NCBI GenBank assembly: GCA_964036155.1
Contig: OZ038423.1
Coordinates: 44,593,249 to 44,657,248 of the forward strand
Source: Diploscapter coronatus
Taxonomy: Eukaryota > Nematoda > Chromadorea > Rhabditida > Rhabditidae
Reading direction: 5' to 3'
DNA: 64,000 nt
The translations under genes were made by a program, and so were the position numbers. Below, one piece after another: positions 44,601-56,672 of the stretch. Under the pieces are notes generated by a model that did not search any database, was not told the origin of the DNA, and saw nothing but the letters and a program-made list of their open reading frames with translations. Every line of letters begins with the position of its first letter. The first letter of the stretch is position 1.

Positions 44601-47600
44601 GTACCCAGACCGGCAGATCTGGTTTTAGTTTTGGTAACTTTTACGAAAAGACGAGTCAGTTATTTTTGAGCGCGAAATGGAAATTACGCACTAATTTGAG
44701 TCTGAAGAAAAACTTGAAATTTTTAAGACTCTGCTTTCAGACGTCATAAAAGTCTTCCCAGTTTATTTAGGCATATTTGGGCAAAAGCTTCATACGTCTA
44801 GCATTGCATAAGTTGTTTGGCTGTTTCTGTTTGACTAGACCATCAAAAATCAGGTTTTTTTTCTTCTTTATGAAGTCGATCTGATATGGAGGAGTAATGC
44901 GCTTTTGTTTTGATCGAATTTACTGCTTCTTGAGAAAAGCTTTTCAAGGCGAAGTTATTTGAAATTTCTGAATGGTGAAAAATTTTTGGTGGTAAGCCAA
45001 TTTTCTATTTTTGAATTTGTTGGAGTAAAGTCATAATCATATCAGTGATAAGATTAAAAGTTGACTTATTGAAAGTCATGATGAAAGAGACCTTGATCTA
45101 TTTAGCTAAATAATACCATCAGATACAGAAATACTTTGCATCCTAAATCGAGGACTTTACACTGTATGGAATTTCTAGTTGTTTTTTTTAAAGATCTTCC
45201 AAAGTTAACTACGTCTAGCTACTTGACACTGTACGAGCCATTAAACTAAACCTACTCATTTAATTCATTCCATTCTTTCACTCATTCTCGAGGTTTCTCC
45301 TTCAACTTTCCTTTTTCATTATACCCCCTCTGGGCGATAGTTTTCTTTCTGCTAAACTTGGGTGAAAGTTTATGCCAAAGCTGGTTGCCCTCGGCGTTAT
45401 TCCTCTTACACAGCGACAGATCTCTCGTACCATAGCTAGCAGTAGACACGACAAAAACGTCTACCATGAGTCAGAAGTTTGCTGAAAGAATGCGCTTACA
45501 TCTAAACAAGCCCAGCATCCAAGGTCATACACCTGCCTGCAAGCTAATTATCGCCCTCTCCCATTCTTGCCTTGAGGTACAATGTCAAGAGTAAATTGGC
45601 GAAAGTCGAGTCAAAATACCTATAACATTCCGATGGAAATCAACCAACTTTAAGAAATTTTCAATGTGTGCAATCTTAAAATTCGAGTATTCAAGTGTAT
45701 AGCAGGGAATTAAGTGTGAGATGGTTTGAAACGTTAACTTAGTGCCCTTCCTTTTTTCGAAGCAAATAGTGCAATAACATAATATTCTGGTCAACTTCTT
45801 ATGTCATACAAGGTCTTTAAGACGAACGCGTTTGGGCCATAATTGACATGCTTCCGGTTTTTCTCAACATGACATATTACACTAATAGCCTTGGATATCT
45901 AAACATCAAAATAATGAACAGGGTAAGGTTTGGCCAATGGTAGACACAAGTCGAGTCAAGGATCATGGTCACCGTATTGTTCGGAGATAGATACTGGAGC
46001 GAGTCATAACTTCATGACGGAATCGAAAGTTGACTACCTTGGATAATGTTTCAGCAACCTTGACCAACCAAGTTTCTTGATCAAATCCAACAGTCTATCA
46101 ACATCTTCAATTGCTTTTCAGGAACGCTATTCACTGCATTGACAGAGTTTTCCAATCTACCAAAGATTTCCTCAGATCAATTTTCCATCAATCTTCGAAT
46201 CATCGATCACATCGCGCACTTTGCGTCGTGTTTTCTACCATCCCATTACCAAGCCGAATTGCACGGATTTAATGGGATTTTCACGGGCAGTTGCGCTTGC
46301 GGTTGACTTTCAAGCGAATTTTCCTTGCAAATTTCCTCGGACGTTGCCAATCGGGCAAGCATTCGAAATTAGCTTTTGTCCTTACTTTTTGACTTCTTTG
46401 CGGAGAAAAGCGCGTCCGCACGGCGGTTGGCTTTTGAAATAAAGATGGGAAAATGGCTACTTTGAAAGATTTTTTACCGCTACTCTTTCAACTTTCAGCT
46501 ATTTTAACTTTCATCTTGGCTTTCAGAAGGTAATTTTAAATGAGATATACTTGGAAGATTAGCAAAAAAATAAATACCCTATGAAAAGGTGAAAAATCGA
46601 TGTAAAAGTTTTGTAAAGTTTAGTAAAGTGGTCAACTTTTTGATAAAAAAAATGACATAATAAATGTTCGTTTTTGGCCGAATTTAGCAGCAAATTTCTC
46701 GTTGCTTTTTTATAAACAACATAATTTAATCTAAATGTTCAATCACTACATTGGTGATCACTTGCGAGGAGGTACCGGTTTGACAATTAAAAGCAGAAAT
46801 ATGCCAAAGGTAAATGCGAATGTTCGAATGTCATTGCCGTTCAAAGCATAGCATTATTATATTGCATTGTACAGGGTAACAATGCATATTGAATTTTTTC
46901 ATCAACCAAACTAACCAATCAAAAAACGATTGTATGTAGATTGTCATATGAATTACCTATTGTCGAAAGGTTAAGTGTAATGATTATTTATGCAAATGTA
47001 GAGAATTTTCTGATCTAGGTATATATAACTTGTATGTAAATTTTTTGTTAAAAATGCCAGAATTTAGATTTTTGCAAAAACTATACAAATGAAGACTTTT
47101 TTCCTGAACTTCGAAAAATTTGTATGAATTTATTAAGATTGTCAGGAGAGTTGAATTTTCAATTTTTTGAAAGGATGAGTAAAAATCTGTTCACCATTTC
47201 CCAGTCAAGCTTTCCCCTCTTTCATCTTCCTTTCATCTCATTCATTTTAGCGTTTCGCCTTACTTGGCATTTTACAGAAGGCAATTTCCTCAAGCCATTT
47301 CGACAAAAGTCGTATATCCCATTTGTGAGACGACTGCTTTCTTATAAAAGATGGGAGGAAATACCATAAATACTTGAAGGGTTAGGAAGTAAAAAACGAG
47401 ATCTTTTAGATCTATCACTGATATTCACGACAATAATATGAATATATTTTTCAAAATCATTGATTTTCTTGAAACATTTTCGTATCTTTCGAAAATTGAT
47501 ATTATTTGAAAAGAGTCTTTGAAATCGAATTTGTTTCAAGATTTTACGTGACTGAAAAATTTTCACTTGATATTGATCATATCTAATCTAAGGTTAAAAT

Positions 47601-50600
47601 TTAAATAACTTTTCTCAACATTGATTCTCGTTACCTTATATTTTAATTTACAACTTCAGCCTATCTGATTAGATCATATCAACATTATCATTCGCTATCA
47701 GTCGAATCAGTCAAGCAAAACGCTGTAATCCGTCTGCAGAGTATGCCTTTTCTTCAAGCCAATTTACCGCTAGAAAGCCAGAATATTCGAATCGATTTGA
47801 TTCGCTACAAGGCGTATAACTGACAGAGTTACAATGAACAACTTGATAGAGGGAAAGAATGAATATTCATATTGAATTATAAATAAGTGATGACAATAAC
47901 ATGAATGCAATATCATAGGATTATCTAGGTGACCATCTAATAATTTGATAGGTTGCCTACTTACAAAGATCGACTGAAGCTTGATGCAATAAGTGGAATT
48001 ATGGAAAATTTTAAAACTCACGATGAAAATTTGTTATAAAATCTAGTAGTTTTCCTGAAAATGTTAAGGGCCCCATTATATTTTGAAATTTAGAGTTTAT
48101 CGGTAGAAAGTTTCTAAGCATACTCTCTCTCTTCCCAAATTGACGAGATCTTTACCTGTGCGATTCGCGCCACTCGGGTTTTATCGTCACTCGCGAGCGG
48201 CTGCGTGGCGTTTCTCTCTGCCCTCTCGCGAATATGCATTAGCTCTTCATTGCGTCAAATTCCCCAAACTAATGTAAGAGCAAATAGGAGGGGAGCGACG
48301 CAACTGCTCGCGAATGGCGCGAATCGCACAGACAAAGGTCTCTTGCCGATTTAGGAAGAGAATATCATAGAAATCCCAATTTAAAGCCGTGTAATTTATA
48401 AGTACGAAGAAAAGCCGGAATGAGATTAACTTCAAAAATCAAATGCCAAAGTCAAAAATCTTGAAACCTGGTTTATTTTCAGGAATTCTACGCGATCGGG
48501 TTTATGGAGACTATCTGCTCACTATTCCCTTGCTGGCCTAGTTCCACCGCCTTAGCAAGAACTCTCGTTTATGAAATGGCTGGAACGAAAACTCAGGTAA
48601 AAAGTTTCGAGAATATTTAATTGAAGATAGAGTTAATATCACGGGAAATAAATCTACATTTTAAATTACTATTGTTATTTTATCTAAGCAATGTAAATTT
48701 ATACCAAGTTATTCCACAATAGCATTTAGTTAGCCACGATATTTTCGTCGATACTACTCCTATCAGTAATTTTCTACATCGGACCGTTCATTGAAGTTCT
48801 GCCTACTGTAAGAAAACTTTAGAAAACTCCGGAAGAAGTCTATTTTCAGTGCTTCCTATCCTGTATTATTATCGTAGCCTTGAAAGGCATGTTCATGCAA
48901 CTGCGGAAAATCCCTATCCTTTGGAAATGCTCTAAACCGGACTGCGTAAGAAAACCCACCTAATTTTTTTAAGCCTAAGATTTACAGGTAATCTTCATCG
49001 TTACATTTCTAGCTACAGTCATTTTCGACGTCGTGCCGGGATTAAGTATTGGTGTAGCCGTAGGGGTTCTAGCAGTGCTTCACAGGATGCAAAAGTGATA
49101 ATAGTTTATTATTTGATAAGTCAAGGTATTTACAAAAAGGGGAAACTTGGAAACTTTATGACATTGAAAAATATTGTAGAAAAGAAATCGCGTAGTGATA
49201 TCACGAAATTTCCAGATATTTTAGAAAAAAAAAGGTTTATTTTTGCAAGATACGAGCAAAATACCAGTCTTTGGAATGCACAGGTAGAGTCTTCAAAATC
49301 GAAATCTCATTCAATTGGAGAGAGAAGTCTTGAGCACTTATTCGTTGCATAAAATTATGCTAATTTTGAGATACGGTTCAAATTAGATATTTTCTACAGG
49401 TTTAGACTGAAAAGTCATGGCTTCATTAGATAGATCTTGGAAAGTGACTTAGTTACGACTTTACTGGTCCAACTCAAGAGTTAGACCCGATGAAAATCTT
49501 CTGCTGTGAATTCGGTCCTTTGGTAATGGCGGGGCTCGTGCTCAATTGATGGCCAGTGCCAAGCAGGTGGTTGGTGAATGAACTCTTGCCGGAAGGCTCG
49601 GATCGGTTGATGAGGTTGGGGTTGGTTCGAGGGAACGCTCTAAAGTAGGATTTCAACTTCCACCTTCAAGACTTTTTAAAATGATACTCCAACATCAGAG
49701 ATAATACATTATGAACTAGAGTATTTTCTCTGGAATATCACTTTTCCAGATGAATTCTCATACCTGATAATTCGGATACCCGGAAGAAACGACAGATATC
49801 AAATCTCCAGTCTGATTCAAATGACCATGTTCGACAGCCGTCTGATTGAGTTCATGTAGGTAAAATTTCCGAGGTTCACCAGCCAATACCAAAGTGTAGA
49901 ATGATACGGACGCGCAATACAGATGCTTGACGACGTTTCGAACGTACCTATAGTTATAGACTATAACCAACTAGGTTTTAAGGTTGAAAGAGAATTTTGT
50001 TGACGTTACAGGTATAATTCGATCGCAGTATAGACTTAATGAAATTTTGAATACTCGACTGCATCATCCTTCAAAATTATGTTTTAAAATTGAAGAAGTG
50101 ATTTAACGGAATATTACATGTATTAAATGGCTCAATCTGCCTGACGGAAAGACGGAATGACCTACCAAGATCCACTGTTCGCCAAGCACTGACAAAATAC
50201 TCGATCCGCCTCTTGTCGATGCACACTCATGTCGATCAACTGGTCATGCTCGATGCAACACTGGTTCACTCCTGATTAAATTACGATCAGGGTTAGCTTC
50301 AACACCAATTCAACTTCATCAAATTATGAAATGGATTCTATGAACTCATGTTTCAAATGTGTGAAGTTATAAACGACGGAAATTCAACTCCATGAAGCTG
50401 ATAGTGCACTCAACGACCAACATCAATGTTCAGCTTCAAAAGTTCAATTTCAACTCTTTGAGGAAGTTGAGTTTATGTAAAAGTGATGTTACCTTTGGAA
50501 TCCGACATGAATACCATTGCGTAGGAGACCTTCTTGGTGACCACTCCAATGCCACAACTCCAGTCATTTGCCAAGACGAAAACTGACTTGAGGCAAATAA

Positions 50601-53600
50601 CCCACATCGTACAACACCATTGCTTTATATTCATCGTAGCTACAATTCTAGAAGTTCTATTTTTTACCCGAACGAAAAAATTAACGGTTCGAAAAAGTCG
50701 ATCAAAAATCAATCAGAAGAAAGTAATCTGATCAAGTTTATGAAAAAAGCATGGCATGTAAGATCAATCAAAATACTGCGAATCGAAAAAAAAACCCTCT
50801 TTGCTCAACTAAAGACCTTAGACGAAAATAGATTTATCAAGTATAGAAAAAGTGAAAAAGGCCAGTAGAATACCTTGAAATCCTTAGAGATATAGCAATT
50901 TCTTTACGCGATTCCAGTCAAGTCGTCAAGCAACTTTCCTCCAGACAATAATCCTGCACACCCATGAAATGCGAGCGTATCAATGATAACTTGAGCAATC
51001 ATTCGCCTCGAGGGGAGAATAAATTTGAAACCGGCGACTCTCTCGCGCCCCTTTCTCTATTTGTCCACTTTCTCACGGCGCAAAACGGACGCGAATGACG
51101 AAAAAATGCCGTAGCCCGCGTGAAAACTTTTGATGATCGCCTAGGGGAAAGTGCGTGAATGAAATGGGTGAAAATGATCACGCAGAATATTGTGCTAGAA
51201 TGTTTAGAGAAAATAATGGCTACTAGAAAATGAGATTTTGGTGATCAACTAAAATTGTTGACTAGCCACTACGAAGAAAATTAAGTAGGAATGCTTTACA
51301 GAGTTTATGATAGCTAGAAGAATTGAAGTTAAATTGAGTCGATCAGTGACTGGTTATAAATTGTAAAAGAACTTATTTTAGAAAGATGTGAACACTGTTC
51401 ACCCAAAAGTTTACAAAAGAAAGTTCAGAACGCTTGTGAAATCGATAGTTCGGCAGAGTTATGACAAGTCAAAGTGTTAAAAGAGTGAGTAGGAGTTGTC
51501 CAAAGTTATTATGCTCACACAAAGTAGAAAACAAACACCATAAAAAGAGCTGCTGTGACACGGCAAAAGTAAAGGCAACTGGCCCTGCACAACTCGAAAA
51601 ACTTGAGAGAACAAACACTACAGAGTTCATGGCATAATAGACTTTTTGATACTAATCTGACAAGAATTGTTATTTTTAGAGGCAAATTTAGCTCAATTTA
51701 TACTTGAAGCACTTTAAACCTAGAACAGAACCGTTAAAGTGATATTTGATACTCTCATGGGACAGTGATAAGTACCCGGTGGAACGACATTTAGTGATTA
51801 ATGTAGTAGATTGATAGAAAGTAGGTAAAAGTAGTAGATAGGAAGAAAATAGGGCCAATGATAACTCATCATTTTGTGAAACTAGTCCCTCTTACTCATA
51901 TCGATAAAGATCACTATCAAATGACACAAATAAAATCAAAAAGTTAGGTTTTTGATGGGAAAAATGACTTTTACTCGAAAACAATTGCAAAAATTGAAAT
52001 TTTGAAAATCAAAATAAGCAGTATTTTGAGCACCGGAAATACGTAGTTCTCTAGTTCGCATGGGCGGGAAAACGAAAGATGAAAAGACACATAGCCCCTT
52101 AAAATCAATCGAACAAATGACATCTCTCTGGGACAAATGATTGGTGATTCGAAAAGACCAGCTTGAACTAGATAGAGTTTAAGGATTTTAGAAAGAATGG
52201 GATTTTCTAAATCACTCACATGATAAAAAGTAATCGGCTGACCTATTGGATGTTAAATCCTGGGTTGTGGAACTTTTCATAGGTTTATGCAGAAAAAGTG
52301 TTTTGGATTCCAAACCTACAAGTCGTGAATCAAAGAATTTCTTATTCATGAAAAATCGAGATCTGATAAAATTCCGAGATAAAAAGTCCTAGAGATTGAA
52401 ATTCGATCGAAACTAGATTAGGGGATGCACAGACATTATGCCTGTGACTCATCGAGTTACAAGGACACGAAAACCCTCGTGTCGATTGCAAAATCCAACG
52501 CATATTGTTGACAAACTATGTGCTTGTTCAGCGTTCTAGAATCTCTTTTGTAAAATGCTAGGATTGGGGGTGTAAAAATCCAGGAGTTTGACCTTTGGAC
52601 CGAATTTCTAAAGGGTTTTGAAAGAAACTTTGATGACTATCAAGGACATAAACAATTGAGAAATCATAGCTAAATCATTCGATATTATTTCAAAATGTTT
52701 GAAACCAAAGTCATGAGGATCGAAAGAATAAATTTTATGAACAATGATCGACCAAAAATTCTTACAAAGATCCGAAAGAAAAGCAATTCATCCATTGCTC
52801 ATTCACTCTGATCTCATTTATCTTTCATCGGTGATTCGCGAACAGCAAACATAGCCACTCGTAATCAGTCAATAATCAGTGCATCATCGCAGCCAATGCA
52901 CGCGAAGAGCTTGTCCACTTTGAGCCGAAAATCCGCATTCTCAGAGATCTTTTTTATCCGGTTGATTTCTTGGCAATTGGAAATATTCCAAACTTTAGTC
53001 AGCTTTATGGAATCTCAAGAAAGCTTCAAGAAATTTCAGAAGTTTTCCGATCAAACTTCAAACCTCAACTTTCAGAGCCCAACTAGTCGAACTAGGCATA
53101 GTCCAGGATGAAAAACAAAAAAATCGACAACACTACTTCGAACCCATCGAAGAGTACAGGTAAAATCCAAGATCAATGGAAAATCTATGATCGACTATTT
53201 TAGTCATGCAAAGCCTATCGACAATGTCAAAATAATCCAGTTCGGATCACCGTTGGTTTTCCTGAACGCGGAACACTTCAAAAAGCAAATCTTTGAGGAA
53301 ACCCAGGATCATTCGAAAAATCTACCCGAAACCAACGGAAATGGAGCTGAAAAGACAGATATTTGCCTATTAGAGGTAGATTAAACATGTTTGCCTCTCA
53401 AAAGTAGATCTAAATTTTCCAGGAAACCATTAAAAACGAAATCACTACCTATCAACCTGATGCGTCAATTTTAATCCTAGACCTAAAGAAAGTTACATCG
53501 GTGGATTATACCGGAGCCAAGACTTTGATCGAGGTGAAGTTTTTCGAGAGCTACCAAATTTAAAGTCAATTTTAGGTCTATCATACTCTGAAGAAGAAAA

Positions 53601-53781
53601 ATATCGCTTTATTATATGCTGAGGCGGACAGTAAGAATTTTTCCTGATTTTTAAAATGAAGTTAATTTTAGGTCGACTTATTTCAATTCTGAAGAAATTC
53701 TGCTCCCCCGACGAATTTCATAAGATTTATGAGAATTTTTATCCTTCAATCTACGATGCACTCGATAGTACGACGGTGTAG
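38687..53781 (+). CDS. SLC26/SulP family anion transporter with STAS domain
   Basis: Multi-pass membrane exchanger for anions such as sulfate, chloride, bicarbonate or oxalate. 672 aa in 18 exons that close exactly in frame: 38687-38722, 38767-38980, 39023-39133, 39181-39353, 39395-39448, 39655-39765, 39810-39971, 40013-40095, 40282-40429, 48483-48596, 48730-48807, 48850-48945, 48988-49094, 53076-53159, 53204-53375, 53423-53533, 53576-53630, 53672-53781. The SulP signature is [20 protein letters not shown], and core transport-domain segments follow ([35 protein letters not shown]). The C-terminal STAS domain includes [20 protein letters not shown] and [20 protein letters not shown]. The intron at 39972 has a GC donor (gcaagt). 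Introns 9 (8053 bp) and 13 (3981 bp) contain antisense genes. An AATAAA occurs at about 53881. Substrate cannot be told from sequence; C. elegans homologues are the sulp genes. Confidence 0.93.
40959..43676 (-). CDS. sqt-3: Cuticle collagen, SQT-3-like, nested in an SLC26 intron
   Basis: Secreted structural collagen of the nematode cuticle. 302 aa in 22 exons: 43676-43593, 43370-43209, 42982-42908, 42864-42848, 42792-42779, 42677-42663, 42613-42526, 42406-42395, 42340-42315, 42268-42247, 42189-42147, 42093-42078, 42021-41999, 41855-41840, 41786-41738, 41646-41604, 41558-41534, 41382-41366, 41290-41276, 41220-41183, 41130-41113, 41049-40959. The N-terminus has a membrane or signal segment, then [20 protein letters not shown] and a furin-type RQKR site. 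Cys clusters ([23 protein letters not shown]) flank Gly-X-Y tracts. The cuticle-collagen N domain and the C-terminus match what I recall of C. elegans SQT-3, also about 301 aa. The gene lies antisense inside intron 9 of the transporter. Two introns use GC donors (gcgagt). Family assignment is firm; orthology is likely. Confidence 0.9.
43677..48120. other. Intron 9 of the SLC26 gene, upstream of the collagen gene
   Basis: About 4.4 kb without a supported gene. The left part must hold the collagen promoter; its first coding exon is preceded by ctttttcag, either an intron acceptor or a trans-splice site. The open frames here (for example 46221-46442 and 47124-47369) have no recognisable motif and no splice-consistent neighbours. 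Confidence 0.4.
48121..48365. mobile_element. Fold-back/MITE-like element in SLC26 intron 9
   Basis: Arms of about 100 nt are inverted copies. The left arm reads CTGTGCGATTCGCGCCACTC then CACTCGCGAGCGGCTGCGTG. The right arm, reverse-complemented, reads CTGTGCGATTCGCGCCATTC then GCGAGCAGTTGCGTCGC. The left arm has about 14-17 extra nt. The outer ends (CTCTCTTCCCAAATTGACGA and CTCTTCCTAAATCGGCAAGA) also pair with gaps. It is GC-rich with no open frame. It ends about 120 nt before transporter exon 10. Confidence 0.6.
49481..50634 (-). CDS. Secreted phospholipase A2-like protein, nested in an SLC26 intron
   Basis: 196 aa in four exons closing in frame: 50634-50493, 50271-50166, 49947-49764, 49639-49481 (TAA). 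An N-terminal signal peptide ([20 protein letters not shown]) is followed by NDWSCGIG, then [12 protein letters not shown]. The His-Asp pair after paired Cys is the catalytic dyad pattern of secreted phospholipases A2. FCQCL and a later Cys follow, as in the small nematode PLA2-like proteins. A usual Tyr after the dyad region is Ile here, and the calcium loop is not clear, so activity is uncertain. The tail is rich in Pro, His and Gln. The gene lies antisense in intron 13 of the transporter. I chose the inner ATG because it gives a proper signal peptide. Confidence 0.6.
50635..53075. other. Rest of SLC26 intron 13
   Basis: About 2.4 kb with no gene I can support. A GC-richer patch near 51000-51180 could be promoter DNA of the nested PLA2-like gene. 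Open frames at 50620-50868, 51971-52219 and 52896-53111 lack splice partners in frame with the transporter. Confidence 0.4.
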
Positions 53782-54252
53782 AATTTCTATTTCAGCATTG
53801 TAGTTTTTATGGAAATTATCCTCGTTTACTGGTATTTAATTAAATGAAATCATCTGTGCATTCGTGTCATGTGATTCGTTAATAAAATGCTCATCGATTA
53901 AAAATTCGATTTATTGACAAAAATATAGGCCAAGGAAATTCCGTTAAAGATAATTTTAGTCTAGAAATTTTCGGCTAATTCTAAGTTTCACTTTGATACC
54001 AAAGACGACCTATTTAACTTTATCCATTTTGTTATCAAAACAACCGTGCACCTGACTTGCAGCTTGCATGAACGATTCAAAAAAGTCTACCACCGATCCA
54101 ATGTGACTCGGACTTGAAACTTTTTTCTTTATCTTCCTTTGTCACGTTATTATTAAAACTAAAACCTAGAATTATTTCTAGGTAACACTCCTTTCTCAAA
54201 TTCTACCTCCAATCTCGCGATACTTCTAAAACTTCGATATCGAAAATTCCAG
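53782..54252. other. Intergenic stretch between SLC26 and the F-box-associated gene
   Basis: Contains the transporter poly(A) signal (AATAAA near 53881). A first exon of the next gene should lie here: a trans-splice-type acceptor cttgcag at about 54059-54065 is followed by ATG at 54069, but no donor in the correct phase was found. Confidence 0.35.
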
Positions 54253-56672
54253 CTTTCAATGGACCAAATAGTTTTAAGGGCGATATTCAGAAGTACATGG
54301 AAGAATACCCCTACCTCATCGATGATATCAGTGGTGTATTTGTAAGTTTCTTACAGTTCTAGAAGTTCTAGAAAAATTCCGATTTCCAGGGAGAGACGAG
54401 CAAAGCCGCGATGGAAGCGATGAAATTGCCGGATTCTGTTCCAGACGTGGACACAGAGTTCCGGAAGGTCGAGAAGGCAAAACCAGAACAGATCCAGGGA
54501 CTTCTGGAACATCTCGGAGGATTCCAGCTTTTCAGCAATCTACCGACTGAGATAAAGGTGGGTTCTTCTAATCATACCCTTAAAATTCCTATAGATTCGA
54601 GTCTAATTTTCCCAGAATCATAGGTTTTAGGTGGTCTAAAATTTACTTATAAAACATCGAAAACTACTTCCTTCTTTTACATAATTTACGATTTTATATT
54701 AAAAATCCAGTGCTTATTCAGAAACTTCCAGACTCTCATAGTTTGCGACTACTGTGACTACAAGGCCCGATTCATGCTCAAATACGTCAACAAACAGTGT
54801 CATCAGATCTGTTCCAAGGTAAAAAAAAACTTCGAAACTTCTAAAAACAAAACGAACTGTTCCAGAAACTCGAGCACTACGACCTCCTGAGAATCCAGCA
54901 TTATGATCCAGTCAACACTAGGCGATTCCACAACCAACTTACTGATGTTCTAGAAAATTCTTGAATTTTGAACTTTACAAAATTACAGCACATTTGGTGG
55001 GTCGAAATCGAGAGGGTTTGCAGAAGATGGACGCCTAGGGGAACTTCTACAACAGCAATCGAGAACAACTTCAAAAGGGAGTTCATCCAGAAAATTGACG
55101 GAGTCCTGGTGACAAAGTAGGCTCTGAAAACTTCTGGATTTTCACAATTTGGAAATCTCCAATCACGCGAAACAATGGGAAAGTAATCTTCCGCTACCAT
55201 TCCTCATTCTATTTAGCATGGATTGAGAGATTGTGGTTTTCAACAGTCCTCGATTTTTCATTTTTTTCCTAAGATTCCGGAACTTTCAGCGGAAACGCGT
55301 TCTTTCCCGAGAAGAGCGAGAAGAGGAAACTGTACATGGACGGTAGAAAAGTCAGAGATATGGCCTTTCAATATTTCCTGTACCTTCTGAAAAGTGCCAC
55401 CGTCAAAAGACTTGACATCTACATGGTAAATTTTAGTTCTAGAAAAAATTGACGGAAAACTCCAGAATAAACTGATGCATGAAGAGAAAGTCGCTTTGCT
55501 GAATGTTCTGGAAAGTCATCCAGCGAACGTCAATTCGAATTTGGTAGGTTTAAAAAATTCGAAGAATGCTTATCTTGAATTCTCAACCAATAGTTGTTGA
55601 TGCCAAAGTTAGCTTAAAATAAGAACAAAAACCTTATATACAGGAAAATAAGATCCAGATCAGGGTTGAGACGGAATGGAGTTCTATCTCAATCCTGATC
55701 GAGGTCCAAAAAGACTAATTCGAAAATCTCCAGAAGCTCCTTCCCTGCCGAAAAATGCGTCTGCAAGTGGATGACTACAACACCACGGAATGGATTGTGG
55801 ATCGACTTCCAGGTACAAAATACATAACGAATTTAACGAAAGTCGAAATTAACACGGGAGTTAAAATTTGAATATTTGTCAGTTTATTCAATCCTGGACT
55901 AAAGTCAATTGGGATTTAACAAATTAATTCGATTCCAGAACGAATGGACGTCCTCGTCGTCGGCGGATTCACCTATGAACGAAGAAGGGTACCCAACGAA
56001 GTACCTCATTACCCGCACGAGTTTTTCGATAAGCCACAGGTAAATTTTGTCTCGTTCCAAAAAATATTCCTAACTTTTCCTGGTAAATAAAAATTTACCT
56101 TAATTTTTATCAAATCCGAAAATTTACAACGATTTTGATAGGTCAACAATAAACTGGTTTAGCTTTTTCCATTTTTAGATAATCACCTGCAAAAACCTGG
56201 ACGTCTACGAGCGATGTGAAATCGAACCGGAGCAATTCCTGAAGCTGGAAACGAATTGCCTCCGATTTTCGAATATAACCACGATCGAGAGATGTCTCAA
56301 TGTTTATATCAAGGTTTGAAGAAATCGACATCGTTCCAAAAAGTAAACACCAGAGCCTAATTCATTTTATAGAATAAAGAATTGGATCAATCAGTGATGT
56401 ACTACATCGAAAAGTGCAAAAAACGGATTCTAGATAGTTTGAAACATAACATTTCATACACAAATGACTGAAACTATCTAATTTTGCTAAACCCGATAAA
56501 AATTGAATTTTAGCACTGGTCCTCAATCGAAATCGATAAACTAGTGGAGCTGAAATTCTGGCGACCGAGCAACGCACCTGGCATCCAACTGGCGCTCCTT
56601 CTGGACGGACTCAACTTCGTGGATTTCGATGAGTACTGTGCGAATGGAGACAAGTGGCTCAGGCGGGTGTGA
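54253..56672 (+). CDS. F-box-like gene with F-box-associated (FBA_2-type) domain
   Basis: Likely substrate receptor of an SCF ubiquitin ligase, from a family greatly expanded in Caenorhabditis and relatives. Exons that chain in frame: 54253-54341, 54390-54557, 54711-54818, 54866-54946, 54989-55116, 55290-55425, 55466-55543, 55734-55812, 55939-56039, 56179-56313, 56514-56672. F-box-like features are FSNLPTEIK and later MLKYVNKQCHQICSK and VEIERVCRRW. Near the C-terminus CLNVYIKHWSSIEIDKLVEL resembles the FBA_2 signature (DLN-FLK-W). The start exon is not found: exon 54253 begins in phase 1. The gene may instead splice at 56666 to an exon at about 56857-57073; the alternative end is open. Poly(A) signal AATAAA near 57205. 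No closer identity can be given. Confidence 0.55.

Noticed and set aside
46221..47369. Short frames in SLC26 intron 9
   Set aside because: No motif, splice partners or codon pattern to support a gene.
52880..53060. Open frame with transporter-like look ([20 protein letters not shown]) just before S26 exon 14
   Set aside because: Joining it breaks the splice phase; skipping it joins exon 13 to 53076 perfectly and gives the expected STAS linker.
56370..56471. Possible exon NKELDQSVMYYIEKCKKR in the F-box-like gene
   Set aside because: It ends in a stop, whereas the exon at 56514 continues the domain signature and phase.
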